Assembly: GCA_023444445.1 (NCBI GenBank)
Contig: JAEXMK010000212.1
Coordinates: 24,631 to 88,630 of the forward strand
DNA length: 64,000 nt
Direction: 5' to 3'
DNA from: Pseudomonadota bacterium
Lineage (GTDB): Bacteria > Pseudomonadota > Alphaproteobacteria > Rhizobiales > Rhizobiaceae
Notes under the pieces: generated by a model
What the model saw: only the letters and a program-made list of their open reading frames with translations
Told to the model about the DNA's origin: nothing
The model's database searches: none
Translations under genes and position numbers: made by a program
Shown: positions 56,290 to 64,000 of the stretch, piece by piece
Layout of the letters: each line of letters starts with the position of its first letter
How positions within the stretch are numbered: the first letter of the stretch is position 1

Positions 56290-58284
56290 ATGCATTTCGA
56301 AAAGACCCCGGACGGTTTCACGCTCGCAATCGGCAACCGCATCATCCTCTCCCACTCGCCCGACGAGCCGGCCTTGTTCGCCGGTTTCGGCAAGGAACGG
56401 ATGGATATGTATCGCGGCAATTTCGATATCGAAGACTACGTCATCGAACGAACCGCCCTGCGCCACGCCGAGGTGAACGGCGACAGCGTCACGCTTTCCT
56501 CCGCACCGGGACAGACCCCTCGCCTTCGCCTGACACTCGAAGGGAATGCCATCCTCTTAACGGCGCTGGATAAGACCATCAACCGTCTCTGGCTGCGCGT
56601 CTTTGCGGAAACGGACGAGCATGTCTGGGGCGGCGGCGAGCAGATGTCCTATTTCGACATGCGCGGTCGCCGCTTTCCGCTCTGGACCTCCGAGCCGGGG
56701 GTCGGCCGCGACAAGACCACCGAGATCACCTTCAAATCCGATGTCAGCGGCAAGGCGGGCGGTGATTATTACAACACCAACTACCCGCAGCCGACTTACC
56801 TGTCGTCGCGCAGATATGCCCTCCATGTGGAGACAAGCGCCTATTCGGTCTTCGATTTCCGCAATGGCGATTTCCACGAAATCGAAATCTGGGCCATCCC
56901 TGAAAGGATCGAATTTTTTACGGGTGACAGTTTCACCGATATCGTCTCCGCCCTGTCGCTGCGGTTCGGACGCCAGCCGCAACTGCCGGATTGGGTCTAT
57001 AACGGCGCGATCATCGGATTAAAGGACGGCGTCAACTCCTTTGCCCGGCTGGAGAAAATCCGTGCGGCCGGCACGAAGGTGTCCGGCCTCTGGTGCGAGG
57101 ACTGGGTGGGGCTTCGCCAGACATCCTTCGGCGCCCGCCTCTTCTGGGACTGGCAGGCAAATGAGACCCGCTACCCGCATCTGCGCCAGAAAATCGCCGA
57201 GTTAGCCGACCAGGGTATCCGTTTTCTGGGTTACGTGAACCCCTACCTCTGCGTCGACGGCCCGCTGTTCCCGGTGGCTGAAAAAGCCGGCTATTTCGCC
57301 ACCGACGCCGAGGGCAAAACGGCGCTGGTTGATTTCGGCGAATTCTATTGCGGCGTGGTCGATTTCACCAATCCGGCCGCTGCCGACTGGTTCGCCGAAG
57401 AGATCATCGGCAAAAACATGCTCGATTTCGGCCTGTCCGGCTGGATGGCGGATTTCGGCGAATATCTGCCGATCGACATCCAGCTTTCGAACGGCGTCGA
57501 CGCCAAGCTGATGCACAATGCCTGGCCCACACTCTGGGCTGAGGTTAACGCGAAAGGCGTCAAAAGTCGTGGCAAGACTGGCGAAGCGCTGTTCTTCATG
57601 CGGGCCGGTTTCACCGGCGTGCAGGCCCATTGCCCTCTGATCTGGGGCGGCGACCAGTCCGTCGACTTCTCCCGTCATGATGGACTTGTCACCGTCATTT
57701 GCGGTGCGCTCTCCTCCGGGCTCATGGGCAATGCCTATCACCATTCCGACATCGGCGGTTACACCAGCCTGTTCGGCAATGTCCGCACCGCAGAGCTCAT
57801 CATGCGCTGGACGGAAATGGCCGCCTTCACGCCGGTCATGCGCACCCATGAGGGCAACCGCCCGCGCGACAATCTGCAGATCGATCAGAATGAAACGGTT
57901 CTCGCCCATTTCGCCCGCATGACGACGGTCTATGTCGCGCTCGCTCCCTATCTGAAATCGCTTTCCGCCGAGGCGGCAAAGACGGGCCTGCCGGTGCAGC
58001 GGCCGCTTTTCCTGCATTACGAGAATGAGCCGCAAACCTATGCCATTCAGGACTGCTATCTCTACGGCGCGGATATGCTGGTCGCACCGGTCTGGAAGGC
58101 GGACGAAACGCAACGCTCGCTCTATTTGCCGGGCAATGGCGAATGGGTGCACCTGTGGAGTGGCACGCAGTACCGCGGCGGGCAAGAGGTCACCGTTGCA
58201 GCGCCGCTCGGCGAGCCTGCGGTTTTTTATCGTGCCGATAGCGGCCATCGTCAGCTGTTTGAACAGGTTCGCACCATCCGCTGA
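56290..58284 (+). CDS. smoI: SmoI, sulfoquinovosidase (GH31)
   Basis: A 664-residue GH31 alpha-glycosidase that releases sulfoquinovose from its glycerol glycoside. The nucleophile is probably Asp388 in WMADFGEY and the acid/base Asp455 in WGGDQSVDF. I counted the sulfonate-recognition set from the sequence: Lys245, Glu270, Arg283, Trp286 and Tyr491, the KERWY type known for the Agrobacterium enzyme. This residue set separates it from ordinary alpha-glucosidases. There is no signal peptide, so hydrolysis is cytoplasmic, after import. Confidence 0.96.
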   Translation: MHFEKTPDGFTLAIGNRIILSHSPDEPALFAGFGKERMDMYRGNFDIEDYVIERTALRHAEVNGDSVTLSSAPGQTPRLRLTLEGNAILLTALDKTINRLWLRVFAETDEHVWGGGEQMSYFDMRGRRFPLWTSEPGVGRDKTTEITFKSDVSGKAGGDYYNTNYPQPTYLSSRRYALHVETSAYSVFDFRNGDFHEIEIWAIPERIEFFTGDSFTDIVSALSLRFGRQPQLPDWVYNGAIIGLKDGVNSFARLEKIRAAGTKVSGLWCEDWVGLRQTSFGARLFWDWQANETRYPHLRQKIAELADQGIRFLGYVNPYLCVDGPLFPVAEKAGYFATDAEGKTALVDFGEFYCGVVDFTNPAAADWFAEEIIGKNMLDFGLSGWMADFGEYLPIDIQLSNGVDAKLMHNAWPTLWAEVNAKGVKSRGKTGEALFFMRAGFTGVQAHCPLIWGGDQSVDFSRHDGLVTVICGALSSGLMGNAYHHSDIGGYTSLFGNVRTAELIMRWTEMAAFTPVMRTHEGNRPRDNLQIDQNETVLAHFARMTTVYVALAPYLKSLSAEAAKTGLPVQRPLFLHYENEPQTYAIQDCYLYGADMLVAPVWKADETQRSLYLPGNGEWVHLWSGTQYRGGQEVTVAAPLGEPAVFYRADSGHRQLFEQVRTIR

Positions 58285-58308
58285 ACGATAGCAGAGTTCG
58301 TCTTTCCA

Positions 58309-59598
58309 TCACCCCGTCAAGCGCGGTGATGTGATGGCCTTTTTGAAAAGCGCGGTCATCGCGTCGCTGATACCCTGCGACGGGCTGACCTCGAAGAACA
58401 GGCCCGGAGAAGCGCATTGCTGCATGCGTGTGCCGATTTCCGACTGGAAGGGTGCGATCCAGGTGTTGTACCAACCGTTTGTCGGTAGCGGCAAATAGGT
58501 TGTGTAGAGCACGGCAATCCGAAAACCCTTTTCCTTCAGCTTCGTGCAATATTTCACGTCGATTGGCTCCTGGCAGCGGCCGCTCGTCGTTTTTTTGGTA
58601 CAACTGGACGGCTTGTAGCTATCGCCGACACCGTCAGTCACGAAGAAGACGATCTTCTCGGGGCTCGCCGAACTTGCGCCCGTGCCAGAATTGCCAATTT
58701 TGTCGCCAATCTGGGTCAGGGCCCGGTCAAAATCGGTCTGCTGGTCGTTGTTGAACCCCTGTTTGGGGATCGACATCAGGTCGACTTCAGCGGCTTTTTT
58801 CTTGGCTGTCGCCAGATCCGACGTCAACGGCACGACTTCGAGCAGCTTCGTATCCTCAGCTTTCTCTCCGAAGGAATAGACTGCCATACGATATTGATTG
58901 CTGCTTTTACGCATGGACTTCGCCGTGTCCATGAGGCTTGCCGTCGCCTTTGCGACCACGTTGATGCGCGTTGTCACCCCGAGGCTCTTGGCCTTGTAAT
59001 AATAGCTGTTCGTATCAACCACCCCGTCTTTCACGATGTGACAGGCGAAAGCGCATTTGTCGCTGGTATTCGCAACCATGGTTGCGACATCGGCCGGTGT
59101 GGCGCCCACGCCCATCGACGGGGTGTTATCCAGAAGGACGTAGAAGTCGCTGAATGTTTCCGTCTCATATTTGGCGGTCGCCCTGCCCGCAACAGTGACG
59201 AGATCCTCTCCAAGTATCCGTGAAAGCGTCGTGCCGACGGACGCCTTGAACTTGACCTCCGATTCGATCGCGTTACCGTGCTTGACAACCGATACGTCGA
59301 GGGACAGCAGCTTGTAGTCGGGATTGGCTCTCTCATTGCCTTCAAAAAATGCGGAGGCCTCATCGCCACCAAGCGTGATGACCCCATCACCAGACATTTC
59401 CTTTGCCTTGTGAACGCTCGCCGAAGTGTCGGACACCACCGCGAGGGCCGCGGCATCGGCGGCCATCTGCAGGTCCGATTTCACGGTCATGCCATGCGCC
59501 ACATCGAGAGCCACGCCCGCGACACCAATCAGAGGCACCATCAACAGGGCGCTGAGAATGCCGAAATTTCCCGATTTATCCTGCCAGAAGGTTTTCAA
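58309..59598 (-). CDS. TadG-like pilus-associated protein with von Willebrand A domain
   Basis: About 429 residues. The TadE/TadG-type start KTFWQDKSGNFGILSALLMVPLIGVAGVALD is a single membrane anchor with the pseudopilin-like Gly-Asn-Phe junction. It is followed by DLQMAADAAALAV and a vWA domain with YVLLDNTPSMGVG (a DxTxS variant of the MIDAS motif) and FFVTDGVGDSY. Several paired Cys lie in the C-terminal half. I prefer the TTG at 59598, which has a GGGGA site; another TTG at 59643 would add 15 residues without one. No other tad gene is nearby. It is convergent with smoI. Confidence 0.8.
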   Translation of the reverse strand: MKTFWQDKSGNFGILSALLMVPLIGVAGVALDVAHGMTVKSDLQMAADAAALAVVSDTSASVHKAKEMSGDGVITLGGDEASAFFEGNERANPDYKLLSLDVSVVKHGNAIESEVKFKASVGTTLSRILGEDLVTVAGRATAKYETETFSDFYVLLDNTPSMGVGATPADVATMVANTSDKCAFACHIVKDGVVDTNSYYYKAKSLGVTTRINVVAKATASLMDTAKSMRKSSNQYRMAVYSFGEKAEDTKLLEVVPLTSDLATAKKKAAEVDLMSIPKQGFNNDQQTDFDRALTQIGDKIGNSGTGASSASPEKIVFFVTDGVGDSYKPSSCTKKTTSGRCQEPIDVKYCTKLKEKGFRIAVLYTTYLPLPTNGWYNTWIAPFQSEIGTRMQQCASPGLFFEVSPSQGISDAMTALFKKAITSPRLTG

Positions 59599-59801
59599 GT
59601 TGGTCCCCGTAATTTTTCCCCGGGGGTCAAAATAGTCGTACAATATTGAAGGGCAGTTTCGAGAGATAACTAATTTTCGATAAATCTAATTTCCTTAATA
59701 ACTAATAGGCCGATGAAAGACGGCTGAACGCGATCACGTCTGACGAAGCATCGTCGGCGGGGACGTTGACATTTTTAAAACTTGACCTACAAAACAAGCT
59801 C

Positions 59802-59887
59802 TTCCGAGGGGAGCACCGCACGGTGCTGAGATGGCGTTGAGCCGGACCCTTGAACCTGATCCGGGTCATGCCGGCGTAGGAACGGAA
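59802..59887 (+). ncRNA. TPP riboswitch (THI element)
   Basis: The conserved core GGTGCTGAGATGG (from 59822) and ACCCTTGAACCTGATCCGGGTCATGCCGGCGTAGGAA pattern (59856-59882 region) is unmistakable. The closing stem P1 is TTCCG (59802-59806) with CGGAA (59883-59887), and P3 is the GCACCG/CGGTGC arm. It binds thiamine pyrophosphate and lies before thiXYMED on the same strand, so it should switch the operon off when the vitamin is plentiful. Confidence 0.97.
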
Positions 59888-59892
59888 CTGTC

Positions 59893-59907
59893 GCGCCCTG
59901 GAGGCGC
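59893..59907 (+). terminator. Expression-platform hairpin after the TPP riboswitch
   Basis: GCGCC/GGCGC with a 5-base loop, followed by a pyrimidine tract (CTGCCCTTTCTCTTCTC). It may be a weak terminator or part of the switching platform. The 120-base distance to thiX makes direct ribosome-site masking of that gene unlikely. Confidence 0.45.
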
Positions 59908-59966
59908 TGCCCTTTCTCTTCTCCGCTCTGCCTGATCTCCGTGATTGCCACAGCTGGAGACGACCG

Positions 59967-60014
59967 ATGATGCTGAAACCTTCCGTCCTTCGCACATGGT
60001 GCGTTTGCGTCTGA
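59967..60014 (+). CDS. Possible 15-codon leader peptide
   Basis: ATGATG after a TGGAGA ribosome site begins a 15-codon frame (MMLKPSVLRTWCVCV) that ends 10 bases before the thiX start. It is between the riboswitch and the first operon gene. Translational coupling or riboswitch control at this site is conceivable, but a frame this short can arise by chance. Confidence 0.25.
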   Translation: MMLKPSVLRTWCVCV

Positions 60015-60024
60015 GGCCCGGCTC

Positions 60025-60810
60025 ATGCGTGCCACCCATGCGCTGAACGGTGTCGGTCTTCTGCTGCTTTTGTGGCAGACGGGGACATGGCTGTTTGCGC
60101 CGCCCCGTTACATCCTGCCGTCGCCCGCTGATGTCGCGGCCGCCTTCCTGCGACAGCCAGGTTTCCTGTTCGGTCAGGCCACGATGACGCTTGGCGAAAT
60201 GGCGCTCGGGCTTGCGGCAGGCGTTACTGCCGGTGTCCTCGTCGCCTTCACGATTGCCGCCACGCCGCGCTTCGGCCGCCTCGTCTGGCCCACGGTCCTG
60301 GTGTTGCAGGCCTTTCCGGTCTTCGTGCTCGCCCCCATCCTCGTCCTCTGGTTTGGCTTCGGCATGGCTTCAAAAGTGGTTATGACGGCGATCATCATCT
60401 TCTTTCCCGTCGCGTCGGCTTTCACCGATGGTCTCAACCGCACGGACCGCGCCATTCTCGACGCCGCCTCGCTGACACAAGCGAGCCATTGGCAGATCCT
60501 CACCCGGCTGCGCGTGCCGCTGGCGCTTCCCTCGCTGATTTCGGGCTTGAGGGTGGCGGCGCCACTCGCCCCACTCGGCGCCGTCATCGGCGAATGGGTG
60601 GGCTCATCGGCCGGGCTTGGTTTCGTGATGATCCAGTCCAATGCCCGTATGCAGACCGATACCATGTTCGCCGCCATGGCCATTCTGGCCGTCATGGCCG
60701 TGGTACTCAGGCTGATCGTGGACCGGGCGACAGCCAATCTCGCGCCCTGGGCCAAAGAAACAGAACACAACATTCCTTTCAGATATTTACGGAGACTTTC
60801 GGCACCATGA
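60025..60810 (+). CDS. thiX: ThiX, thiamine-precursor ABC transporter permease
   Basis: A 261-residue permease of the SsuC/TauC/ThiX type with five or six segments. The EAA loop is AILDAASLTQASHWQILTRLRVPLALPSLISGLRVA, and VIGEWVGSSAGLGFVMI is typical of the group. It is the first operon gene after the TPP riboswitch, and its stop overlaps the ThiY start (ATGA). It should carry a pyrimidine thiamine precursor captured by ThiY. No ATPase (ThiZ) is encoded in the window. Confidence 0.9.
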   Translation: MRATHALNGVGLLLLLWQTGTWLFAPPRYILPSPADVAAAFLRQPGFLFGQATMTLGEMALGLAAGVTAGVLVAFTIAATPRFGRLVWPTVLVLQAFPVFVLAPILVLWFGFGMASKVVMTAIIIFFPVASAFTDGLNRTDRAILDAASLTQASHWQILTRLRVPLALPSLISGLRVAAPLAPLGAVIGEWVGSSAGLGFVMIQSNARMQTDTMFAAMAILAVMAVVLRLIVDRATANLAPWAKETEHNIPFRYLRRLSAP

Positions 60811-61757
60811 AACGAACTCTTCTTTCCCTCGCCATCGCCGCAGCAAGCGTGCTTGCTCCCATGCAATCTGAGGCCGCCGACAAGCTGACCGTGTTGCTTG
60901 AGTGGTTCGTGAACCCTGATCATGCACCGATGGTGATAGCCAAGGAACGCGGCCTGTTCACCGAGGCCGGGCTGGAAGTGGAACTGGTGCCGCCTGCCGA
61001 TCCCTCCGCCGTGCCGCGTCTCGTCTCGGCAAAGCAGGCCGATATCGGTGTGCATTACCAGCCGAACCTCTATCTCGACCATGAAGCCAGTCTGCCGCTC
61101 GTTCGTTTCGGCACGCTGGTTGAAACCCCGCTCAACACCGTCACGGTTCTCGCCGATGGGCCGATCAAGAGCCTGAAGGACTTAAAAGGTAAAAAGGTTG
61201 GTTTTTCCGTTTCCGGTTTCGAGGATGCGATGCTGAAGCGCATGCTGGAAAAGGATGGTTTGACGAAGGACGATGTCGAACTCGTCAACGTCAATTTCTC
61301 GCTTTCGCCGTCACTGATCGCCGGCAAGGTGGATGCCACTCTGGGTGGTTTCCGCAATTTCGAACTGACGCAGATGAAACTCGAAGGCCACGAGGGCCGT
61401 TCCTTTTTCCCCGAGGAACATGGCGTGCCGGCCTATGACGAGCTGATCTTCGTCACCCACACCGATCTTGTAAAAGACAGCCGCCTGCCGCGTTTCCTCT
61501 CCGCCGTGGAGCAGGCCGCAATCTTTATTACCAACCATCCGCAGGACGCCTGGCAGCTTTTCATCAAGGCCTATCCGAACCTTGACGATGCCCTGAACAA
61601 ACAGGCCTTCTTCGACACCCTGCCGCGTTTCGCCAAGCGTCCGGCAGCACTCGACCGCGCCCGTTACGCCCGTTTCGGTGCCTTCATGCAGGAGATGCAG
61701 TTGATCAAGCAGGCCCCCCCAGCGGACGATATCGCCGTGGAGTTGCAACAGCCATGA
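60807..61757 (+). CDS. thiY: ThiY, pyrimidine-precursor binding protein
   Basis: A 316-residue NMT1/THI5-like periplasmic protein with a signal peptide ending SEA-AD. VLLEWFVNPDHAPMVIAKERGLFTEAGLEVELV is the hallmark N-terminus of thiamine-pyrimidine binding proteins, where the Trp and Asp bind the pyrimidine ring. ADIGVHYQPNLYLDHEAGL-type and GGFRNFELTQMKLEGHEG segments follow. In Bacillus, ThiY brings in formylaminopyrimidine; the same or HMP is likely here. It overlaps thiX and thiM by four bases each. Confidence 0.93.
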   Translation: MKRTLLSLAIAAASVLAPMQSEAADKLTVLLEWFVNPDHAPMVIAKERGLFTEAGLEVELVPPADPSAVPRLVSAKQADIGVHYQPNLYLDHEASLPLVRFGTLVETPLNTVTVLADGPIKSLKDLKGKKVGFSVSGFEDAMLKRMLEKDGLTKDDVELVNVNFSLSPSLIAGKVDATLGGFRNFELTQMKLEGHEGRSFFPEEHGVPAYDELIFVTHTDLVKDSRLPRFLSAVEQAAIFITNHPQDAWQLFIKAYPNLDDALNKQAFFDTLPRFAKRPAALDRARYARFGAFMQEMQLIKQAPPADDIAVELQQP

Positions 61758-62494
61758 GCGGTAATTTTCCGACAGCGGCAAAGGCCGCCGAGATTCTCGA
61801 GCGTGTGCGCCAGACGCGTCCGCGCGTGCATTGCCTGATGAACACCGTGGTGCAGAAATTCACCGCCGACGGCATCACCGTCATCGGCGGCATTCCCTCC
61901 ATGACGACCTCGATGGAAGAAATCGAGAGCTTCGTTACCAAGGCGGATGCACTTACCATCAATCTCGGCACGCTGGATGCCGAACGGCGAAAGGTCATCC
62001 GACTGGCCATCGAGATCGCCAACAAAGCGGGAAAGCCGTGGATCGTTGATCCCGTCCATTGCGATTACTCGCCGTCCCGGCTGGAATTTGCACGCGAACT
62101 CATCACCCTTTCCCCGACGATCGTCCGTGGCAACCGCGCAGAAATGAGCCTGATCGGCGACGTGCCGAATACGGTGAGGATCGAGACCGGGCCGGTGGAT
62201 CATCTTCGCGACACAACCCGCAACGTCAGCATCGTCAACGGGCATCCCTGGATGGCGAAGGTGACGGGCACGGGCTGCCTTTCGGGCGGTGTCATCGCCG
62301 CCTTCATGGCAGTGGAAAAAGACCCGCTGGCAGCGGCGGCTTCCGCCCTCGCAGTGACGGGCGTTTCTGCCGAACTCGCCGCGAAGCAGGCCAAAGGCCC
62401 CGGCACATTCGAACCGGCATTTCTGGATGCGCTTTCCGAAATTTCCGGTGAAGACATCATGAAGCATGCGAGGATTAAGCATGAACAAGGTTGA
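61754..62494 (+). CDS. thiM: Hydroxyethylthiazole kinase ThiM (divergent)
   Basis: A 246-residue ribokinase-like enzyme phosphorylating the thiazole alcohol. The RVHCLMNTVVQKFTADGITVIGG N-terminus, the LTINLGTLD core, the PTIVRGNRAEM segment and the catalytic-loop VTGTGCLSGGVIAAF with its Cys fit ThiM. The usual DPVAxGAT segment reads DPVHCDYSP, so this copy is divergent at the nucleotide/thiazole side. Alternatives such as another small kinase are unlikely given the operon. It overlaps thiY (4 bases) and thiE (14 bases). Confidence 0.88.
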   Translation: MSGNFPTAAKAAEILERVRQTRPRVHCLMNTVVQKFTADGITVIGGIPSMTTSMEEIESFVTKADALTINLGTLDAERRKVIRLAIEIANKAGKPWIVDPVHCDYSPSRLEFARELITLSPTIVRGNRAEMSLIGDVPNTVRIETGPVDHLRDTTRNVSIVNGHPWMAKVTGTGCLSGGVIAAFMAVEKDPLAAAASALAVTGVSAELAAKQAKGPGTFEPAFLDALSEISGEDIMKHARIKHEQG

Positions 62495-63143
62495 TTACCG
62501 CCTCAACGCGCTGGTCGATGCCAGTCTTTCCGACGTCGCAGCGTTGCCGGAACTTGCTCTGGCGGCTGCACTCAACGGGGCAACCATCCTGCAATATCGC
62601 GACAAACACGGCTCGACACGGGAGATGATCGAAAACGCCCGCGCCATTCGCGTGGCGATCGGCGGCACCGGCGTGCCGCTTGTTATCAACGACCGCGTGG
62701 ACGTGGCGCTCGCCTCCGGAGCCGATGGGGTGCATCTGGGTGCCGACGACATGGATGCGAAGACCGCAAGGCGCATTCTCGGCGAAAGGGCGATCATCGG
62801 TCTTACTGTCAAGAACCGCGTCGATGCCGAACGGGCAGCTTCCATGCCCGCCGACTATGCCTGTATTGGCGGCGTCTTTGAGACCGTTTCCAAGGTCAAT
62901 CCGGACAAACCGGTCGGTATCGACGGTTTTACGATGCTGCGTGCCCTGCTGAAGGAGTGGCGGCCGGATATGCCGGTGGGTGCAATCGCCGGTATCGATC
63001 TTACCCGTGTGCCTGCCGTCGTCACCGCTGGTGCGGATGGGGTCGCAGTCATTTCCGCCATTTTCCGCGCAGCCGATATCGCCCGGGCAACCAAGGACTT
63101 CCGCTCTGCAATCGACGCGGCGCTGAAAGCGAGACAGCCATGA
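62481..63143 (+). CDS. thiE: Thiamine-phosphate synthase ThiE
   Basis: A 220-residue TIM-barrel enzyme joining HMP-PP and thiazole phosphate. The pyrimidine-pyrophosphate site shows ILQYRDKHG, PLVINDRVDVALASGADGVHLGADDMD and YACIGGVFETVSKVN; the C-terminal VPAVVTAGADGVAVISAIF forms the phosphate loop. I place the start at the ATG 62481; an in-frame ATG five codons upstream lacks a ribosome site. It lies inside the end of thiM, consistent with coupled translation. Confidence 0.95.
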   Translation: MNKVDYRLNALVDASLSDVAALPELALAAALNGATILQYRDKHGSTREMIENARAIRVAIGGTGVPLVINDRVDVALASGADGVHLGADDMDAKTARRILGERAIIGLTVKNRVDAERAASMPADYACIGGVFETVSKVNPDKPVGIDGFTMLRALLKEWRPDMPVGAIAGIDLTRVPAVVTAGADGVAVISAIFRAADIARATKDFRSAIDAALKARQP

Positions 63144-63940
63144 CTTCAATTGCATTGACGATTGCCGGTTCTGACAGCGGTGGCGGTGCGGGCATCCAGG
63201 CCGATATCAAGACCTTCTCCGCACTGGGCGCCTATGCCGCCAGCGTCATCACCGCCATCACCGCCCAAAACACGCAGGGCGTGACCGCTGTGGAGGATAT
63301 TTCGGTCGCCACGATTGTCGCGCAGATGGATGCGGTTTTTTCCGATCTCGCCGTCAATGCCGTGAAAATCGGCATGGTCTCGCGAATCGAAACCATTGCC
63401 GCCATCGCGGAACGGCTTCGGCGGCAATCGCAGCAGCCGGTGGTGCTTGACCCGGTCATGGTGGCAACATCAGGTGACCGGCTGCTGCATGAGGATGCCA
63501 TCGAGACGTTACGGCGCGAGCTTCTTCCGCTAGCCACCATCGTCACGCCGAACCTGCCCGAAGCGGCATTGCTAACCGGAACCCCGATTGCGGGGACGAC
63601 GCAGGAGATTACCCGCCAGGCCCAGCTGATCCTAAAGGCCGGTGCGAAGGCGGTGCTCATCAAGGGCGGACATGGCGATGGGCCCGAGAGCACGGATTAT
63701 CTTTTTGCAGATGACACCATGCAGGCGCTTTCTTCGCCGAGGGTGGAGACAAAAAACGACCATGGCACCGGCTGCACGCTGGCGGCGGCGATTACGGCGC
63801 ATCTTGCGATGGGGCGCGAATTGCGGGAGGCCGTGGGGCTGGGGAAGGACTATTTGAATGGGGCGCTCGATGCCGGGCGGGGGCTTGCCGTTGGACATGG
63901 GCGGGGGCCGGTGCATCATTTTTATCGGTGGTGGAATTAG
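63140..63940 (+). CDS. thiD: HMP/HMP-phosphate kinase ThiD
   Basis: A 266-residue ribokinase-family enzyme that makes the HMP pyrophosphate used by ThiE. TIAGSDSGGGAGIQADIKTFSALGAYAASVITAITAQNTQGV is the diagnostic N-terminus, DPVMVATSGDRLL is the substrate loop, and NDHGTGCTLAAAITAHLA supplies the anion hole and catalytic Cys region. It overlaps thiE by four bases and ends the visible operon. About 25 bp downstream an intergenic repeat begins. Confidence 0.96.
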   Translation: MTSIALTIAGSDSGGGAGIQADIKTFSALGAYAASVITAITAQNTQGVTAVEDISVATIVAQMDAVFSDLAVNAVKIGMVSRIETIAAIAERLRRQSQQPVVLDPVMVATSGDRLLHEDAIETLRRELLPLATIVTPNLPEAALLTGTPIAGTTQEITRQAQLILKAGAKAVLIKGGHGDGPESTDYLFADDTMQALSSPRVETKNDHGTGCTLAAAITAHLAMGRELREAVGLGKDYLNGALDAGRGLAVGHGRGPVHHFYRWWN

Positions 63941-63966
63941 TTACGCGAGGGTGGAGAGTGGGTATT

Positions 63967-64000
63967 ACCCCCCTCTGTCCTGCCGGACATCTCCCCCTCA
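63967..64000. repeat. Rhizobial intergenic repeat, cut by the window end
   Basis: CCCCCCTCTGTCCTGCCGGACATCTCCCCC shares the CCCCCTC...CTCCCCC frame with the element at 27859-27997, and holds a GTCC-TGCC-GGAC hairpin. The remainder lies beyond 64000. Confidence 0.5.

Overview
The window reads as chromosomal DNA of an Agrobacterium/Rhizobium-group alphaproteobacterium. The signs are high GC, many solute-binding-protein transporters, rhizobial intergenic palindromes, a CtrA-type box before minCDE, and gene content matching what I remember of the A. tumefaciens C58 linear chromosome around minCDE, the cog3964 amidohydrolase and the smo (sulfoquinovose) cluster. That placement is from memory, not a database search. 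No tRNA, rRNA, insertion sequence, phage gene or CRISPR array was found.

Layout: (1) 1-3880: end of a sugar locus (ROK regulator tail, Gfo/Idh/MocA dehydrogenase, a ThuA gene cut by an in-frame TAG), a structured palindromic repeat and an amidase. (2) 4223-8438: a membrane GGDEF-EAL protein followed by two tandem orphan glutamate/aspartate-type binding proteins. (3) 8487-10321: minCDE on the minus strand. (4) 10731-19850: a HAD phosphatase, then a FadR-type regulator with a TRAP transporter, a zinc polyol/gulonate dehydrogenase and mannonate dehydratase (hexonate catabolism), a VanZ-like protein and a ketoglutarate-semialdehyde-type dehydrogenase. (5) 19904-25977: a TRAP transporter (fused QM), an SsuD-like flavin monooxygenase and a leaderless SsuA-like protein, facing an ArsR regulator and a Nu-class GST. 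(6) 25974-35624: a peptide-type ABC transporter interleaved with a SelA-like PLP enzyme, an IclR regulator, a RidA-family protein and a cog3964 deacetylase. (7) 36014-48009: a glycosyltransferase, a Wza-like export lipoprotein, an RND efflux pair, and an autotransporter joined to an IalB-family protein. (8) 48246-58284: the complete smo cluster for sulfoquinovose. (9) 58309-59598: a TadG-like protein. (10) 59802-63940: a TPP riboswitch and thiXYMED.

The strongest biology is the smo cluster. SmoEFGH imports sulfoquinovosyl glycerol, SmoI releases sulfoquinovose, SmoC with SmoA removes sulfite oxidatively, and SmoB reduces the 6-oxo-glucose to glucose. A 21-bp site matching at 19 of 21 positions lies before smoD and again before smoE and is a good SmoD operator candidate. 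The least explained locus is 25974-35624, where transporter, deacetylase, PLP enzyme, RidA and IclR regulator look like one uncharacterised catabolic pathway, with a shared 10-bp site at two promoters. Two 119-bp intergenic elements (2379-2497 and 33901-34019) carry four hairpins each, with changed but still paired stems.
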